Positions 19,093 to 27,541 of a stretch of DNA of 64,000 nucleotides are shown in pieces (positions within the stretch are counted from its first letter, which is position 1; the number at the start of each line of letters is the position of its first letter). A program made the position numbers and the translations under genes. The notes under the pieces were generated by a model, which was not told where the DNA came from, ran no database searches, and worked only from the letters and a program-made list of their open reading frames with translations. Origin of the DNA: JAJZEO01 sp964350315 (GTDB taxonomy: Bacteria > Chlamydiota > Chlamydiia > Chlamydiales > 2-12-FULL-49-11); contig CAYGJD010000010.1 in NCBI GenBank assembly GCA_964350315.1, positions 1 through 64,000 on the forward strand. The letters are read 5' to 3'.

Positions 19093-19593
19093 TTAGACAC
19101 TTGATGGGAAAAGCTCTTTAAATTGATCACGAAGTGATGATGGAACAACCTCATCAACTCCAGCCTTATCGTACATAATAAAATACATACAAGAAAACAT
19201 GATCCCTAAAGCTGGACTAAAAATAGCAATGAAAAGCGCTAGAGCACAGACAATAGAACGCTTCAATGAAAGATAAGATTTTGCAAGAGCGGTTTTTATT
19301 GGAGACAACTGAAAAAAAGTAAGCAATGCAAGAGACAACTTTATCAAAGTTGCTGCTAATGAATAAAATCCCCAGGCAATATCTGCAACTAGAAGTAGAA
19401 AAAAAAAGAGTCTTGCCGCTATTGCTGAAAAAATAAGATCTTTTGAATTAGCCGATTTTGGAATAAAACTTTCATCAATACGATTTGCACGAAAAGCACT
19501 TGGATCAATCTTGGAGCGCGCAGACTCATTGTCATCAAAGATTTTCTCTGTATGTACCTTTTCGTAAAAGTCAAAAATGTTATAAATCGCCAC
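19093..19593 (-). CDS. Membrane protein of unknown function with bilobed hydrophobic region
   Basis: The 166-residue product starts at GTG, with GAGGA close upstream. Residues 1-50 are polar. Residues about 52-96 and 112-141 form two long hydrophobic lobes separated by a basic loop ('AKSYLSLKRS'), followed by a short polar tail. Such a bilobed pattern is the hallmark of chlamydial inclusion-membrane (Inc) proteins, but ordinary inner-membrane proteins can look alike. I recognise no family. It is convergent with the MFS gene, 7 nt apart. Confidence 0.6.
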   Translation of the reverse strand: MAIYNIFDFYEKVHTEKIFDDNESARSKIDPSAFRANRIDESFIPKSANSKDLIFSAIAARLFFFLLLVADIAWGFYSLAATLIKLSLALLTFFQLSPIKTALAKSYLSLKRSIVCALALFIAIFSPALGIMFSCMYFIMYDKAGVDEVVPSSLRDQFKELFPSSV

Positions 19594-19626
19594 AGATCCT
19601 CACTTAAAAATTTTGAAAATCTCTTT

Positions 19627-21027
19627 TCAACGAGTCCTTAATTTATTGACCCCATTCAATGCCGCAATACGAAACATTTCAGCATATGTGGGGAAATTAA
19701 AAACTTCTTCAATAAAATAATCGATTTTTGCATTAAATGATATTGCAAGTTGCGCTATATGCATAAGCTCTGTTGACCCTTGTCCAATAATATGAGCTCC
19801 AAGAAGTTGCAAACTTTTAGGATCAAATAGCAACTTACACATCCCATTTTCTGACCCTGAAATGACACTTCTTGACACCTCATAATAATAGGCTCTGCCA
19901 ATCTCGTATTCTCTTCCCTCATCTTTCAGTTCTTCTTCTGTCTTTCCAATGTAAGAAATTTCTGGAATTGTATAAATTCCATAAGGATATATTTGAGAAT
20001 TTTTATTAATAGCATGACCACATGCATTTAAGGCCGCGAGCCGTCCTTGCACTAACCCCGTCGATGACAAGCACGGCCCACCAATCACGTCCCCCGCTGC
20101 ATAAATATTTTCATTTGCTGTTCTAAAATGATCATCAACTTCAAGATAACCCCATTTATTTGTCGAAAGACCCACTGCTTCAATATTTAAACACCCTACA
20201 TTCGCTTCCCTTCCAGCTGCAATCAAAGCTGTCTCAGCAACATGTTCACTTCCATCATCTAAAGTAACAACAACTTCGTTTCCTGTATTTTTAATATCGA
20301 CATATCCTTTTCCGCCTATGAATCTAAGTCCATTTTCTTCCATTGAAATAAGTAAATGTGACCCAATCTCTCTATCCAGAAAGGATAAAATGCGTTCACG
20401 TTTGTCAATTAAAGTGACTTTAGTTCCCAAAACAGAAAACATACTCGCATATTCAGAACCTACAACTCCTGCACCAATAACAACCATTGACCCCGGAACA
20501 TGGTCCAATTCCAAAAGACCTGTTGAAGTGAAAATTCTTTTTTCATCGCAAACAATCTTATCGGGAACCCTTGGCCTTGAACCAGGAGTTAATAAAACTT
20601 TGCTAGGTCGAAAAATCTTAATCACTTCATTTTTATCATTTATAATTTCAACAGTATTGTGCTCAGAAAATCTTGCTTTTCCTTTAACAAGTTCAATACG
20701 ATTTTTAGTAAGTTGTCGAGTGAGAGTCTCTTTCAAATGGTGCTTAACCCAATTAACCCGGTGGTTTAGAGCCGCAATAGATATTTCGCTTGCTTCAGGA
20801 AGCATTGAAGGAGTTGCATAAAAACTCTTTGTACGAAAGTTTGTTAGATCAAGGATAGCTTCTCTTAAAGCTTTTGAAGGAATCGTACCTGTCCATAAAG
20901 AAGAACCGCCTGCTTCCCATGCTTCAATCACAACAACGCTTTTCCCAAATTTACTTGCTTGTATAGCGCCCTTTTGCCCCGCAGGACCAGAACCAACAAC
21001 AAGAAAATCGATCTCATCTACATGCAT
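19627..21027 (-). CDS. sthA: Soluble pyridine nucleotide transhydrogenase SthA
   Basis: The 466-residue flavoprotein transfers hydride between NADPH and NAD+. The FAD-binding motif is 'VVGSGPAGQKGA' at the N-terminus, the second Rossmann motif is 'VVIGAGVVGSEYASMF', and the dimerisation domain ends 'EMFRIAALNGVNKL', close to E. coli SthA. The position of the redox disulfide in dihydrolipoamide dehydrogenases reads 'SSLWTGTIPSKALRE', with no CxxxxC pair, as expected for SthA and excluding Lpd or glutathione reductase. It is a single gene, with no pntAB nearby. Confidence 0.88.
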   Translation of the reverse strand: MHVDEIDFLVVGSGPAGQKGAIQASKFGKSVVVIEAWEAGGSSLWTGTIPSKALREAILDLTNFRTKSFYATPSMLPEASEISIAALNHRVNWVKHHLKETLTRQLTKNRIELVKGKARFSEHNTVEIINDKNEVIKIFRPSKVLLTPGSRPRVPDKIVCDEKRIFTSTGLLELDHVPGSMVVIGAGVVGSEYASMFSVLGTKVTLIDKRERILSFLDREIGSHLLISMEENGLRFIGGKGYVDIKNTGNEVVVTLDDGSEHVAETALIAAGREANVGCLNIEAVGLSTNKWGYLEVDDHFRTANENIYAAGDVIGGPCLSSTGLVQGRLAALNACGHAINKNSQIYPYGIYTIPEISYIGKTEEELKDEGREYEIGRAYYYEVSRSVISGSENGMCKLLFDPKSLQLLGAHIIGQGSTELMHIAQLAISFNAKIDYFIEEVFNFPTYAEMFRIAALNGVNKLRTR

Positions 21028-21098
21028 TCAATTTTCCAAAAGTGAAAACTTCGTTTATGGTGGTAATCTTTTTTTTATTTCAATTTGAGACTTTTAAA

Positions 21099-22697
21099 TC
21101 AAGCTTTTCTCGTCAGACCAAGTAAAGAAAGTACATGATCAATTCTAAAAAGATAGCTGAGAGTAAGAAAAACTACGCCAAAGAATGACGTTAAAACCAT
21201 AAATTCTCTTAGTTGGACAACAAAAGAACGTGAGAATTCAACTGTCATATCTCCCATGAATAAATTAATGATAGGGTATTGCAAAAAGACATGCCCAAAA
21301 ATAAGAGTAACCACACCAGCAATCATTGAGGCAATTGTCACTTTTACAAAGGTGGGCATTACAGCAGAAAGAATTCGTATATGTAATCGAGAAAGTAAAA
21401 ATCTAGCGTTGAAATAAGCAGAAATACTTGTTCCAACAGCAATTCCCGTTGCCCCCCAACCAAGCCCGAAAACCATGATTAAATTCAGAGTTAAATTCAT
21501 GCCAACTGCAATCAGAGATGCAAGTGTTGGAGTCCAATAATCTCGTCTTGCATAAAAAGCTGGAGCCAAGAGAAGAACAAAAGCAGATGGGACCAGGCCT
21601 AAACCATATCCCCAAAGACAGTATGTAGTATGAATAGTTGATGAATTCGTAAAAAGACCACGACCGTAAAGTAGATTTACAGAAGCTCCGCCCAGTAAGA
21701 ATATCGCAATCGTTCCAGGAAAGAGAAGGCTAAAAGTACGCCCAAAAGCAAACTTTAAAAGTGATTTATACGTTTTATGATCATCATTTTTTATCGCTCT
21801 TGTTAGAGGTGGCATCAGTGCAGATGCAATCGCAATTCCAAAAAGAGCCAGTGGAAGTTGCTGTAATTTATGCGAATAACTCAGATAGGCAGGCCCTTCC
21901 AATGATGCATATCTTGCAATTATCACATCAACTGCACTATTAATTTGAACCGCCGCAACACCAACAACACCAAGTAAAAGAGGGATGACCATCGTCTTCA
22001 ACTCATTTGTAAAAAGTCTTGCCCTCATCCATTCTTTCAAAGTAATAAATTCAGATGCATATTTTTTTAATCCAGATACAGTCATCCCCCACTGCAAGCA
22101 AAATGAGAGAACAACAGCAATCGAAAGATACATCATTGCTTGATAGGGCTCATGTTTGCGAAACGTCCAAATAGCTATAATCCAAACAAAATTAAATGCA
22201 ACTGGAGCCACACCTGGTGTGAAAAAATTTTTCTCACATTGTAGTAGTGCAATTGAAAGACCAAAAAGACAGATAAAAACAAGCCCTGGCAGCATACACA
22301 TGGTCATCTTTAAAATTTGTTCTGTGCCATAGGTAAAATTCTGAAAATAAATGAGAGAACCAACAAAAACTTCTAAAACTAGAATAATTCCTATCAATAA
22401 AATGACTAAAGACCAAAATAAATCTCTAAAAAATAGAGCTGCAGCTTTCGGATCCTTCTTCCTTTTTCCTTCAAAAAAAGGTATAAACCCATTTAGAAGG
22501 GCCCCTTCTCCAAACAAACGTCTTAATAAATTTGAAAGTCTAAAAGCCAAAAGAAATGCCGCTACAGCAGGCGTAGTACCAAAATAATACGCCATAGACA
22601 AATCTCTTACCATTCCTGTAATGCGACTAATCACCGTTCCAGTAAAAAACTGAGAAGCAGATTTAGCTACACTACTATGCGTATCTTGTGGGACCAT
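21099..22697 (-). CDS. murJ: Lipid II flippase MurJ (MviN)
   Basis: The 532-residue integral membrane protein has about 14 hydrophobic segments and belongs to the MOP superfamily; MurJ moves lipid II across the inner membrane for peptidoglycan synthesis. Family segments include 'SASQFFTGTVISRITGMVRD' at the N-terminus, 'LLRRLFGEGALLNGFIPFF' and 'GLVPSAFVLLLAPAFYARRD'. Its presence fits the reduced, division-linked peptidoglycan of chlamydiae. The ATG at 22697 lies 8 nt downstream of a good -10 hexamer, so its mRNA may have almost no leader; AGGGGG is present but only about 1 nt from the ATG, too close for normal pairing. Confidence 0.92.
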   Translation of the reverse strand: MVPQDTHSSVAKSASQFFTGTVISRITGMVRDLSMAYYFGTTPAVAAFLLAFRLSNLLRRLFGEGALLNGFIPFFEGKRKKDPKAAALFFRDLFWSLVILLIGIILVLEVFVGSLIYFQNFTYGTEQILKMTMCMLPGLVFICLFGLSIALLQCEKNFFTPGVAPVAFNFVWIIAIWTFRKHEPYQAMMYLSIAVVLSFCLQWGMTVSGLKKYASEFITLKEWMRARLFTNELKTMVIPLLLGVVGVAAVQINSAVDVIIARYASLEGPAYLSYSHKLQQLPLALFGIAIASALMPPLTRAIKNDDHKTYKSLLKFAFGRTFSLLFPGTIAIFLLGGASVNLLYGRGLFTNSSTIHTTYCLWGYGLGLVPSAFVLLLAPAFYARRDYWTPTLASLIAVGMNLTLNLIMVFGLGWGATGIAVGTSISAYFNARFLLSRLHIRILSAVMPTFVKVTIASMIAGVVTLIFGHVFLQYPIINLFMGDMTVEFSRSFVVQLREFMVLTSFFGVVFLTLSYLFRIDHVLSLLGLTRKA

Positions 22698-22705
22698 ACC
22701 CCCTG

Positions 22706-22734
22706 TTTATACCTTAGATGGATTTACTTGTCTA
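22706..22734 (-). promoter_or_regulatory. murJ promoter (TAGACA-17-TATAAA)
   Basis: On the minus strand TAGACA (22729-22734) and TATAAA (22706-22711) are 17 nt apart, each 5/6 to consensus. The -35 overlaps the rpmB -35 on the other strand by five positions. The expected start of transcription is within about 2 nt of the murJ ATG. Confidence 0.55.
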
Positions 22735-22756
22735 TTTTCATCGCTTATGTTACACT
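22728..22756 (+). promoter_or_regulatory. rpmB promoter (TTGTCT-17-TACACT)
   Basis: TTGTCT (22728-22733) and TACACT (22751-22756) are separated by 17 nt and lie 22 nt before the rpmB ATG, leaving room for the AAGGG Shine-Dalgarno sequence. It is back to back with the murJ promoter. Confidence 0.5.
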
Positions 22757-22778
22757 GCTCCGAAACCAAGGGTATCAT

Positions 22779-23057
22779 ATGTCTAGAAGATGTGAAATTA
22801 CTTCAAAAAGATTCGGTAAAGGGAAAAAATACTGTTACCGTGGAATTGCAAAGAAAAACAAAGGAATTGGGCTTAACATCACTGGTTCAAGTAAGAGACA
22901 GCACCGTCCAAACCTTTTTGTTCAAAAATTTTGGTCACCTGAGAAAAAGGCTTTTGTCAAAATGAAAATCTCAGCTCATGCTTTACGAATTATCGACCGC
23001 GTCGGTATTGATTCTGTATTGAGAAAATTGGCTAAAAAGGCACAAGCTGCAAACTAA
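22779..23057 (+). CDS. rpmB: Ribosomal protein bL28
   Basis: The 92-residue basic protein starts 'MSRRCEITSKRFGKG' and contains 'NITGSSKRQHRPNLFVQKFW', matching the L28 family in its chlamydial form (no zinc-binding Cys set). ATG 22779 is supported by AAGGG about 7 nt upstream; the longer upstream frame would run through the promoter. It binds 23S rRNA in the large subunit. The next gene (phospholipase D family) appears to begin inside its last codons. Confidence 0.93.
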   Translation: MSRRCEITSKRFGKGKKYCYRGIAKKNKGIGLNITGSSKRQHRPNLFVQKFWSPEKKAFVKMKISAHALRIIDRVGIDSVLRKLAKKAQAAN

Positions 23058-24189
23058 GTTTTTCAAGCGAAAGGCTCTACTAATAATTTTTACAATTCTG
23101 TGGGGCTTTTTCCTTTTTTTTTCGATCAAGCAAGAAATCTTTCCATCCGATCTTAAAAAAAAATCTTTCTTTGTTCTCTATGCAAGCGAAGATCATTGCG
23201 ACTTGAAATACATCATTCTTTCCACTATCGCAAAAGCACAAACATCCTTATATCTAGCTTCATATGGTTTTTCTGATCCAGACCTCATTGCCCTAATAAA
23301 AGAAAAAGCACATGGCAATATCCCCATTAAAATTACTTACGACAAAGATTACCCTCCCCCCCTTTCAAAAAACATTGTTGAACTAAACAAAGATACTAAG
23401 TCAGGGCTAATGCATCGTAAGATCACCATTGTCGACAATCAAATAATTCTTTTAGGGTCAACCAACTCTACTGAACCCTCGATGAAGATACATAATAATC
23501 TTTTGCTTTATATGGAGAATAAAAGCCTTGCCGATGCCATTGAAAACTCTTTTTTCTATCAAACTGAGAACTTTACTTACTTTCCGTTACCCTCAGAGAA
23601 AAAACTTGCCCTTGATTCTTTGCTCGAATTGATCGATTCAGCTCAGGACCACATTCATTTAGCCATATTCACATTCACTCATAAAACCCTTGTTGACAAA
23701 CTTATAGAAGCGCATAACAGAGGAGTTAAAGTTCGAGTAACTATTGACTCAGGATCAGCAAGAAGCACCTCAAAAAGCGCGGTCACCAAACTACGTCAAC
23801 ATGGCATTCCTATTTATCAACAACTTGAATCTTGCCTCTTTCATCATAAATGCGCCCTTATCGATGAAAAATTTGTAATGGGATCTGTAAATTGGACAAA
23901 ATCAGGATTTGAAAGAAACAGAGAATATTTGATGATTTTTACAAAAATGCCGCAAAATGACCTTCTACAAGTGAAAAAATTTTTCAATTTAATTGAACAT
24001 TCATCAAAAAGATTGCAAGTATCAAAAAAACCTGCTACGAAAAAATCATGGCGCATCCCTTATTTTCCATCTCACTTTCTCTGTTCCTCCTTATGGATCC
24101 CATTGGGAACATCCCCGTCTACATATCTATACTGCGCTCTATTGAGAACAAACGATCTTTGTGGATCGTATTCCGAGAAATGTGCATAG
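23047..24189 (+). CDS. Phospholipase D-family protein (two HKD motifs), non-standard start
   Basis: Two HxKxxxxD motifs are present: 'HRKITIVD' near residue 122 and 'HHKCALIDEKFVMGSVNWT' near 265, so the bilobed PLD active site is complete. The frame between the stop at 23020 and a TTG at 23203 contains no ATG, GTG or TTG, yet it encodes a perfect N-terminal hydrophobic signal/anchor ('KRKALLIIFTILWGFFLFF') and the first strand of the domain. CTG 23047, 6 nt after AAAAGG, is the best start and gives 380 residues. The C-terminal 47 residues overlap marC in another frame. Chlamydia has PLD-family proteins, including one near rpmB. Activity (lipase or nuclease) is not predictable. Confidence 0.72.
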   Translation: MQTKFFKRKALLIIFTILWGFFLFFSIKQEIFPSDLKKKSFFVLYASEDHCDLKYIILSTIAKAQTSLYLASYGFSDPDLIALIKEKAHGNIPIKITYDKDYPPPLSKNIVELNKDTKSGLMHRKITIVDNQIILLGSTNSTEPSMKIHNNLLLYMENKSLADAIENSFFYQTENFTYFPLPSEKKLALDSLLELIDSAQDHIHLAIFTFTHKTLVDKLIEAHNRGVKVRVTIDSGSARSTSKSAVTKLRQHGIPIYQQLESCLFHHKCALIDEKFVMGSVNWTKSGFERNREYLMIFTKMPQNDLLQVKKFFNLIEHSSKRLQVSKKPATKKSWRIPYFPSHFLCSSLWIPLGTSPSTYLYCALLRTNDLCGSYSEKCA

Positions 24190-24656
24190 CGCTTGTCATC
24201 ATCACCATTTTTGCTCTATTTGGCAGTCGACTTCTTACATTTTTAGATATTTCAGGAGAGTCGATTCAATTAGCTGGGGGAATTGTCTTATTTATTATTG
24301 CTGTTAAAATGATTTTTCCAGAAAAAGGAACTCTTGCTGACTCCCTATTTCAGGAAGGCGAGCCATTTATATTCCCATTAGCAATTCCTCTTGTTGCAGG
24401 CCCTTCCGTTTTAGCAGCCGTTATGATATACTCACGGCAGCTTGAATCTATGATGATCCTTTTGTCTTCAATAGTCGTTGCTTGGTTTTTTTCGATGATC
24501 ATCTTACTATCATCGACAATCTTGAAGAAATGGCTAGGAACAAGAGGAATATCTGCCCTCGAGCGATTGATGGGCCTAATGTTGATGCTCATAGCTATCA
24601 ATATGTTTCTTGAAGGAATTGACATTCACTATGCTACTCCAATTACCAAACATTAA
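24048..24656 (+). CDS. MarC family inner-membrane protein
   Basis: The 202-residue protein has six hydrophobic segments and the family-typical start 'LFSISLSLFLLMDPIGNIPVY', with 'SGESIQLAGGIVLFIIAVKM' and 'IPLVAGPSVLAAVM' further on. MarC proteins are conserved membrane proteins with no proven transport substrate. The first 142 nt overlap the 3' end of the PLD-family gene, which is unusually long; the MarC N-terminus is conserved enough to make this start firm. The 3' end overlaps truA by 26 nt. Confidence 0.83.
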   Translation: MAHPLFSISLSLFLLMDPIGNIPVYISILRSIENKRSLWIVFREMCIALVIITIFALFGSRLLTFLDISGESIQLAGGIVLFIIAVKMIFPEKGTLADSLFQEGEPFIFPLAIPLVAGPSVLAAVMIYSRQLESMMILLSSIVVAWFFSMIILLSSTILKKWLGTRGISALERLMGLMLMLIAINMFLEGIDIHYATPITKH

Positions 24657-25374
24657 ACTTATCATCACCTACGACGGCTCCTCTTTTCTCGGTTTTCAAA
24701 AAACAGAAGAAAGACTTGGTATAGAAGACTTTCTTTCCAGAGCTCTCAAGCAAGTTTTAAATAAAGAAGTTAAAATCCAAGGCGCCTCAAGAACAGACAA
24801 AGGTGTTCATGCACATTTTCAAGTAGTCAATTTTTTTCTTCCAACCCCCTTTCCCCTTCTAAATCTTCTTACAGCACTTAATGCTAACCTTCCAAAACAA
24901 ATACGGATTACCTCTATTGAGAACGTAGAACCAGATTTTCATCCAACTCTAAGTGCAAAATCAAAAACGTATCGTTACTTAATAGAAAACACACCTATAC
25001 ACTCTCCTTTTAAGACAACGACAACCTGGCATGTGCATGAACCTTTAGATCTTTATTCTATGAAAGAAGGGGCGAAACATCTCATCGGCACCCATGACTT
25101 TTCTGCTTTTGCGACAAAAGGCCACAACAAAGAAACAGTCAGAACAGTTTATTCTATTGATATTGTTAAAGATCAGGAAATACTTTCTTTTACAGTAAAA
25201 GGAAAATCTTTTCTTTATCACATGGTAAGAACGATTGTTGGAACGCTTGTATACATCGGAAAGGGAAAATTAAATCCAATCGATTGTAAAAAGATATTAT
25301 CTACTTTAGATAGAAGAGTAGCAGGACCCTGTGCTCCTGCTCATGGACTTTCTTTGTATCACATTGACTATTAG
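24631..25374 (+). CDS. truA: tRNA pseudouridine synthase A
   Basis: The 247-residue enzyme makes pseudouridine at positions 38-40 of the tRNA anticodon stem. The catalytic Asp lies in 'GASRTDKGVHAHFQVV' near residue 60, and the N-terminal 'IKLIITYDGSSFLGFQ' and C-terminal 'GKSFLYHMVRTIVGTLVYIG' are diagnostic. I chose ATG 24631, which overlaps marC by 26 nt; a TTG at 24610 would add seven residues. The map promoter lies in its last codons. Confidence 0.92.
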   Translation: MLLQLPNIKLIITYDGSSFLGFQKTEERLGIEDFLSRALKQVLNKEVKIQGASRTDKGVHAHFQVVNFFLPTPFPLLNLLTALNANLPKQIRITSIENVEPDFHPTLSAKSKTYRYLIENTPIHSPFKTTTTWHVHEPLDLYSMKEGAKHLIGTHDFSAFATKGHNKETVRTVYSIDIVKDQEILSFTVKGKSFLYHMVRTIVGTLVYIGKGKLNPIDCKKILSTLDRRVAGPCAPAHGLSLYHIDY

Positions 25375-25393
25375 CCCACATTTTTAGTATAAT
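25364..25393 (+). promoter_or_regulatory. map promoter (TTGACT-18-TATAAT)
   Basis: TTGACT (25364-25369) lies inside the end of truA and TATAAT (25388-25393) 18 nt on. The map ATG begins 6 nt after the -10 and there is no Shine-Dalgarno sequence, predicting transcription from the start codon itself. Confidence 0.65.
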
Positions 25394-25399
25394 GATTCC

Positions 25400-26275
25400 A
25401 TGATTTCAAGAAATGATCCGTGTTGGTGCGGAAGTAAACAAAAGTGGAAAAAATGCCATTACCCTGCAAAAGGGGAAGAAGGCAATCAAGCTGCTTTAAA
25501 ACAGACGTATAAAAAGCAATACAACATTCTCCTCAAATCAGAAGAAGAAATAACAAAAATTAGACACGCATGCAAAGAAACTGCAAAACTCCTCAAAGAA
25601 TGTTGTAGCGCAGCAAAAGCTGGAGTAACAACAAACGAACTAGATCAAATAGCAGTCGATTTTTGCAAAAAGCATGGATATATATCAGCACCTCTTGGAT
25701 ATGGCGACCCCCCTTTCCCAAAATCCATCTGCACCTCGCTAAATGAAGTTATCTGCCACGGCATCCCTAACAAAACTCCCCTCATAGAAGGTGACTTTCT
25801 CAATATCGATGTCTCACTGATCTGTGATAAGTATTTTGGTGATTGCTCCGCAATGGTTGCAATTGGCAAAATTTCTGATGAAAAAAAACGGGTAATGGAA
25901 ACATCAAAAGAATGCCTAATGCGTTCAATTGAAATCCTTAAACCGGGCATAATGCTTTTTGAAATCGGCAAAGTCATAGAAGACTATGCAAGAACTAAAG
26001 GATGCTCTGTAGTAAATCAATTTGTCGGTCATGGTGTAGGAATAAAATTTCACGAAGCACCACAAGTTCCCCATCACTATAACGATGTCTCAATCCCACT
26101 TGTAGCTGGTATGACTTTCACAATCGAGCCTATGATTAATGCAGGTGTCCGATCAGGAGAAATTGATTCTTTAGATGGCTGGACCTGTCGTACACTCGAT
26201 AGAAAGCCGAGTGCTCAATGGGAGCATACAATTCTAATTACAGATACTGGTCATGAAATTCTGACTGAGCTTTAA
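25400..26275 (+). CDS. map: Methionine aminopeptidase type I with N-terminal SEC-C zinc motif
   Basis: The 291-residue enzyme removes the initiator Met. Residues 1-25 carry a SEC-C-type zinc site ('NDPCWCGSKQKWKKCHYP'), as in chlamydial Map. The catalytic domain shows all five metal ligands: two Asp in 'NIDVSLICDKYFGDCSAM', His in 'VGHGVGIKFHEAP', Glu in 'FTIEPMINAG' and Glu in 'QWEHTILIT'. The ATG sits 6 nt after a TATAAT. The stop is immediately adjacent to the convergent coiled-coil gene. Confidence 0.93.
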   Translation: MISRNDPCWCGSKQKWKKCHYPAKGEEGNQAALKQTYKKQYNILLKSEEEITKIRHACKETAKLLKECCSAAKAGVTTNELDQIAVDFCKKHGYISAPLGYGDPPFPKSICTSLNEVICHGIPNKTPLIEGDFLNIDVSLICDKYFGDCSAMVAIGKISDEKKRVMETSKECLMRSIEILKPGIMLFEIGKVIEDYARTKGCSVVNQFVGHGVGIKFHEAPQVPHHYNDVSIPLVAGMTFTIEPMINAGVRSGEIDSLDGWTCRTLDRKPSAQWEHTILITDTGHEILTEL

Positions 26276-27520
26276 CTATTTCTTAGCTCTTTTAGCAAGA
26301 CTTTGCAACGTAATCGGCTTTTCTGTATTTGTTTTAAGCAACTGTTGATTACGTGAATGTCTTGATTCATAAGCACTTTCCAAATCACACAACTTCTCTT
26401 TTGAATCTCTAAGAAGAACCTCAAGTTGGTAATTTTTCTCTCTAGCATCATTTAAATCGGCAAGCATACGTAAAACACCCTCTTTCCCGATCTCTTTACC
26501 TTCAATGATGATCGTACTCTTTTTCTTCAACTGGTCCACTTTAGCTTGCTTCAACTCTTGCTCTTTTTCAAATGCCTGTTGTTTTTCCAAATGCATTTCA
26601 AGTTGTTTTTCAAGTTGTTTCTCAATGGCTTGTTGTTTTTCAAGTTGTTGCTCTAACTGAAATTGGGCATCTTGTTGTTTTTCAAGATGTTGTTCCAATT
26701 CTAGCTGCTTTTCAATCTGCTTTTCTAGCTTTTGCTCAACTGATTGTTGTAATTGTTGTTGTTTTTCCAGCTCTTGATGTTTTTGGTGCACATCTGTATC
26801 AACCAACAAACTTTCAAGCTCGAGAATTCTTTGATCTTTTTCTTTAATCAGCCTCATTGAATCAACCGATGAAACTAAAAGCTCTCTACCATGTTGCAAA
26901 TTAGCCAATTGATCAAATTCATCTTCAAGGACTGGTCTTTGTTCTAATTGACGAATCGTAGAGTGTGCTGTTTCAACAAGACGACGTAGAGATTTAGCAT
27001 AGGCAACTTGTTCTTCAGCCTGATTATTTGCAGCCTCAATCTCTATTTCCCAAACTTTTCGATCACTCTCAATTTTTTCTCTAAGAGTATCAAAGCGGCT
27101 CTCCCATAGTTCTTTATCAGAAACAATAGCTCGATAACTTTTTACAGTAGTTAACAGATATTCTTTGGTTGAAAAAATCATCTTCTGAGCAATAAACAAA
27201 GAAAGAACATATTGAGTTGTCCAAACGACCTCAAGAAAAGAAATCTTCTCAGAGTTTGCCTTCAAACAGTAAAGTGAAAAAACTATCACTCCACCAAAGG
27301 CAAATTGAGCGATTTTTTCCGGAGCAAAATAAAATGTGAGGAGCAGTGTAACGCCCATCGCAAGAAGCAATGTTTGAAGCGGAGCAAAAGAGGACAACAA
27401 TACGAGCGAAGAACAAACTAGAAGGAGAGGTCCCACTAACGTCCATATAAGTAATCTACGCTCTTCCGGGAAAAAAAGCCTTAAGCTCAATTTTCGCCAT
27501 AACTTCTTTACATCTGACAT
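26276..27520 (-). CDS. Membrane protein with long Gln/Glu/Lys-rich coiled coil
   Basis: The 414-residue protein has an N-terminal basic stretch, a hydrophobic block of two or three helices (about residues 23-87, 'LLIWTLVGPLLLVCSSLVLL' onward) and then a predicted coiled coil over about 140-400. Residues 250-330 are low-complexity repeats built on 'QLEKQ'/'HLEKQQ' units. No enzyme motif is seen. The combination of a hydrophobic hairpin and a coiled coil resembles chlamydial Inc proteins such as IncA, but it could equally be a structural inner-membrane protein. The stop codon abuts the convergent map gene. Confidence 0.62.
   Translation of the reverse strand: MSDVKKLWRKLSLRLFFPEERRLLIWTLVGPLLLVCSSLVLLSSFAPLQTLLLAMGVTLLLTFYFAPEKIAQFAFGGVIVFSLYCLKANSEKISFLEVVWTTQYVLSLFIAQKMIFSTKEYLLTTVKSYRAIVSDKELWESRFDTLREKIESDRKVWEIEIEAANNQAEEQVAYAKSLRRLVETAHSTIRQLEQRPVLEDEFDQLANLQHGRELLVSSVDSMRLIKEKDQRILELESLLVDTDVHQKHQELEKQQQLQQSVEQKLEKQIEKQLELEQHLEKQQDAQFQLEQQLEKQQAIEKQLEKQLEMHLEKQQAFEKEQELKQAKVDQLKKKSTIIIEGKEIGKEGVLRMLADLNDAREKNYQLEVLLRDSKEKLCDLESAYESRHSRNQQLLKTNTEKPITLQSLAKRAKK
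26570..26780. repeat. Degenerate short tandem repeats encoding Gln/Leu/Glu/Lys coiled coil
   Basis: Plus-strand units such as 'TTTTTCAAGTTGTT' and 'TTGTTTTTCAAG' recur about ten times with small variations. They encode the 'LEKQ' units of the coiled-coil protein on the minus strand. Such arrays are prone to copy-number change by slippage. Confidence 0.6.
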
Positions 27521-27541
27521 AGACTTAGATTAACAAGAGCG

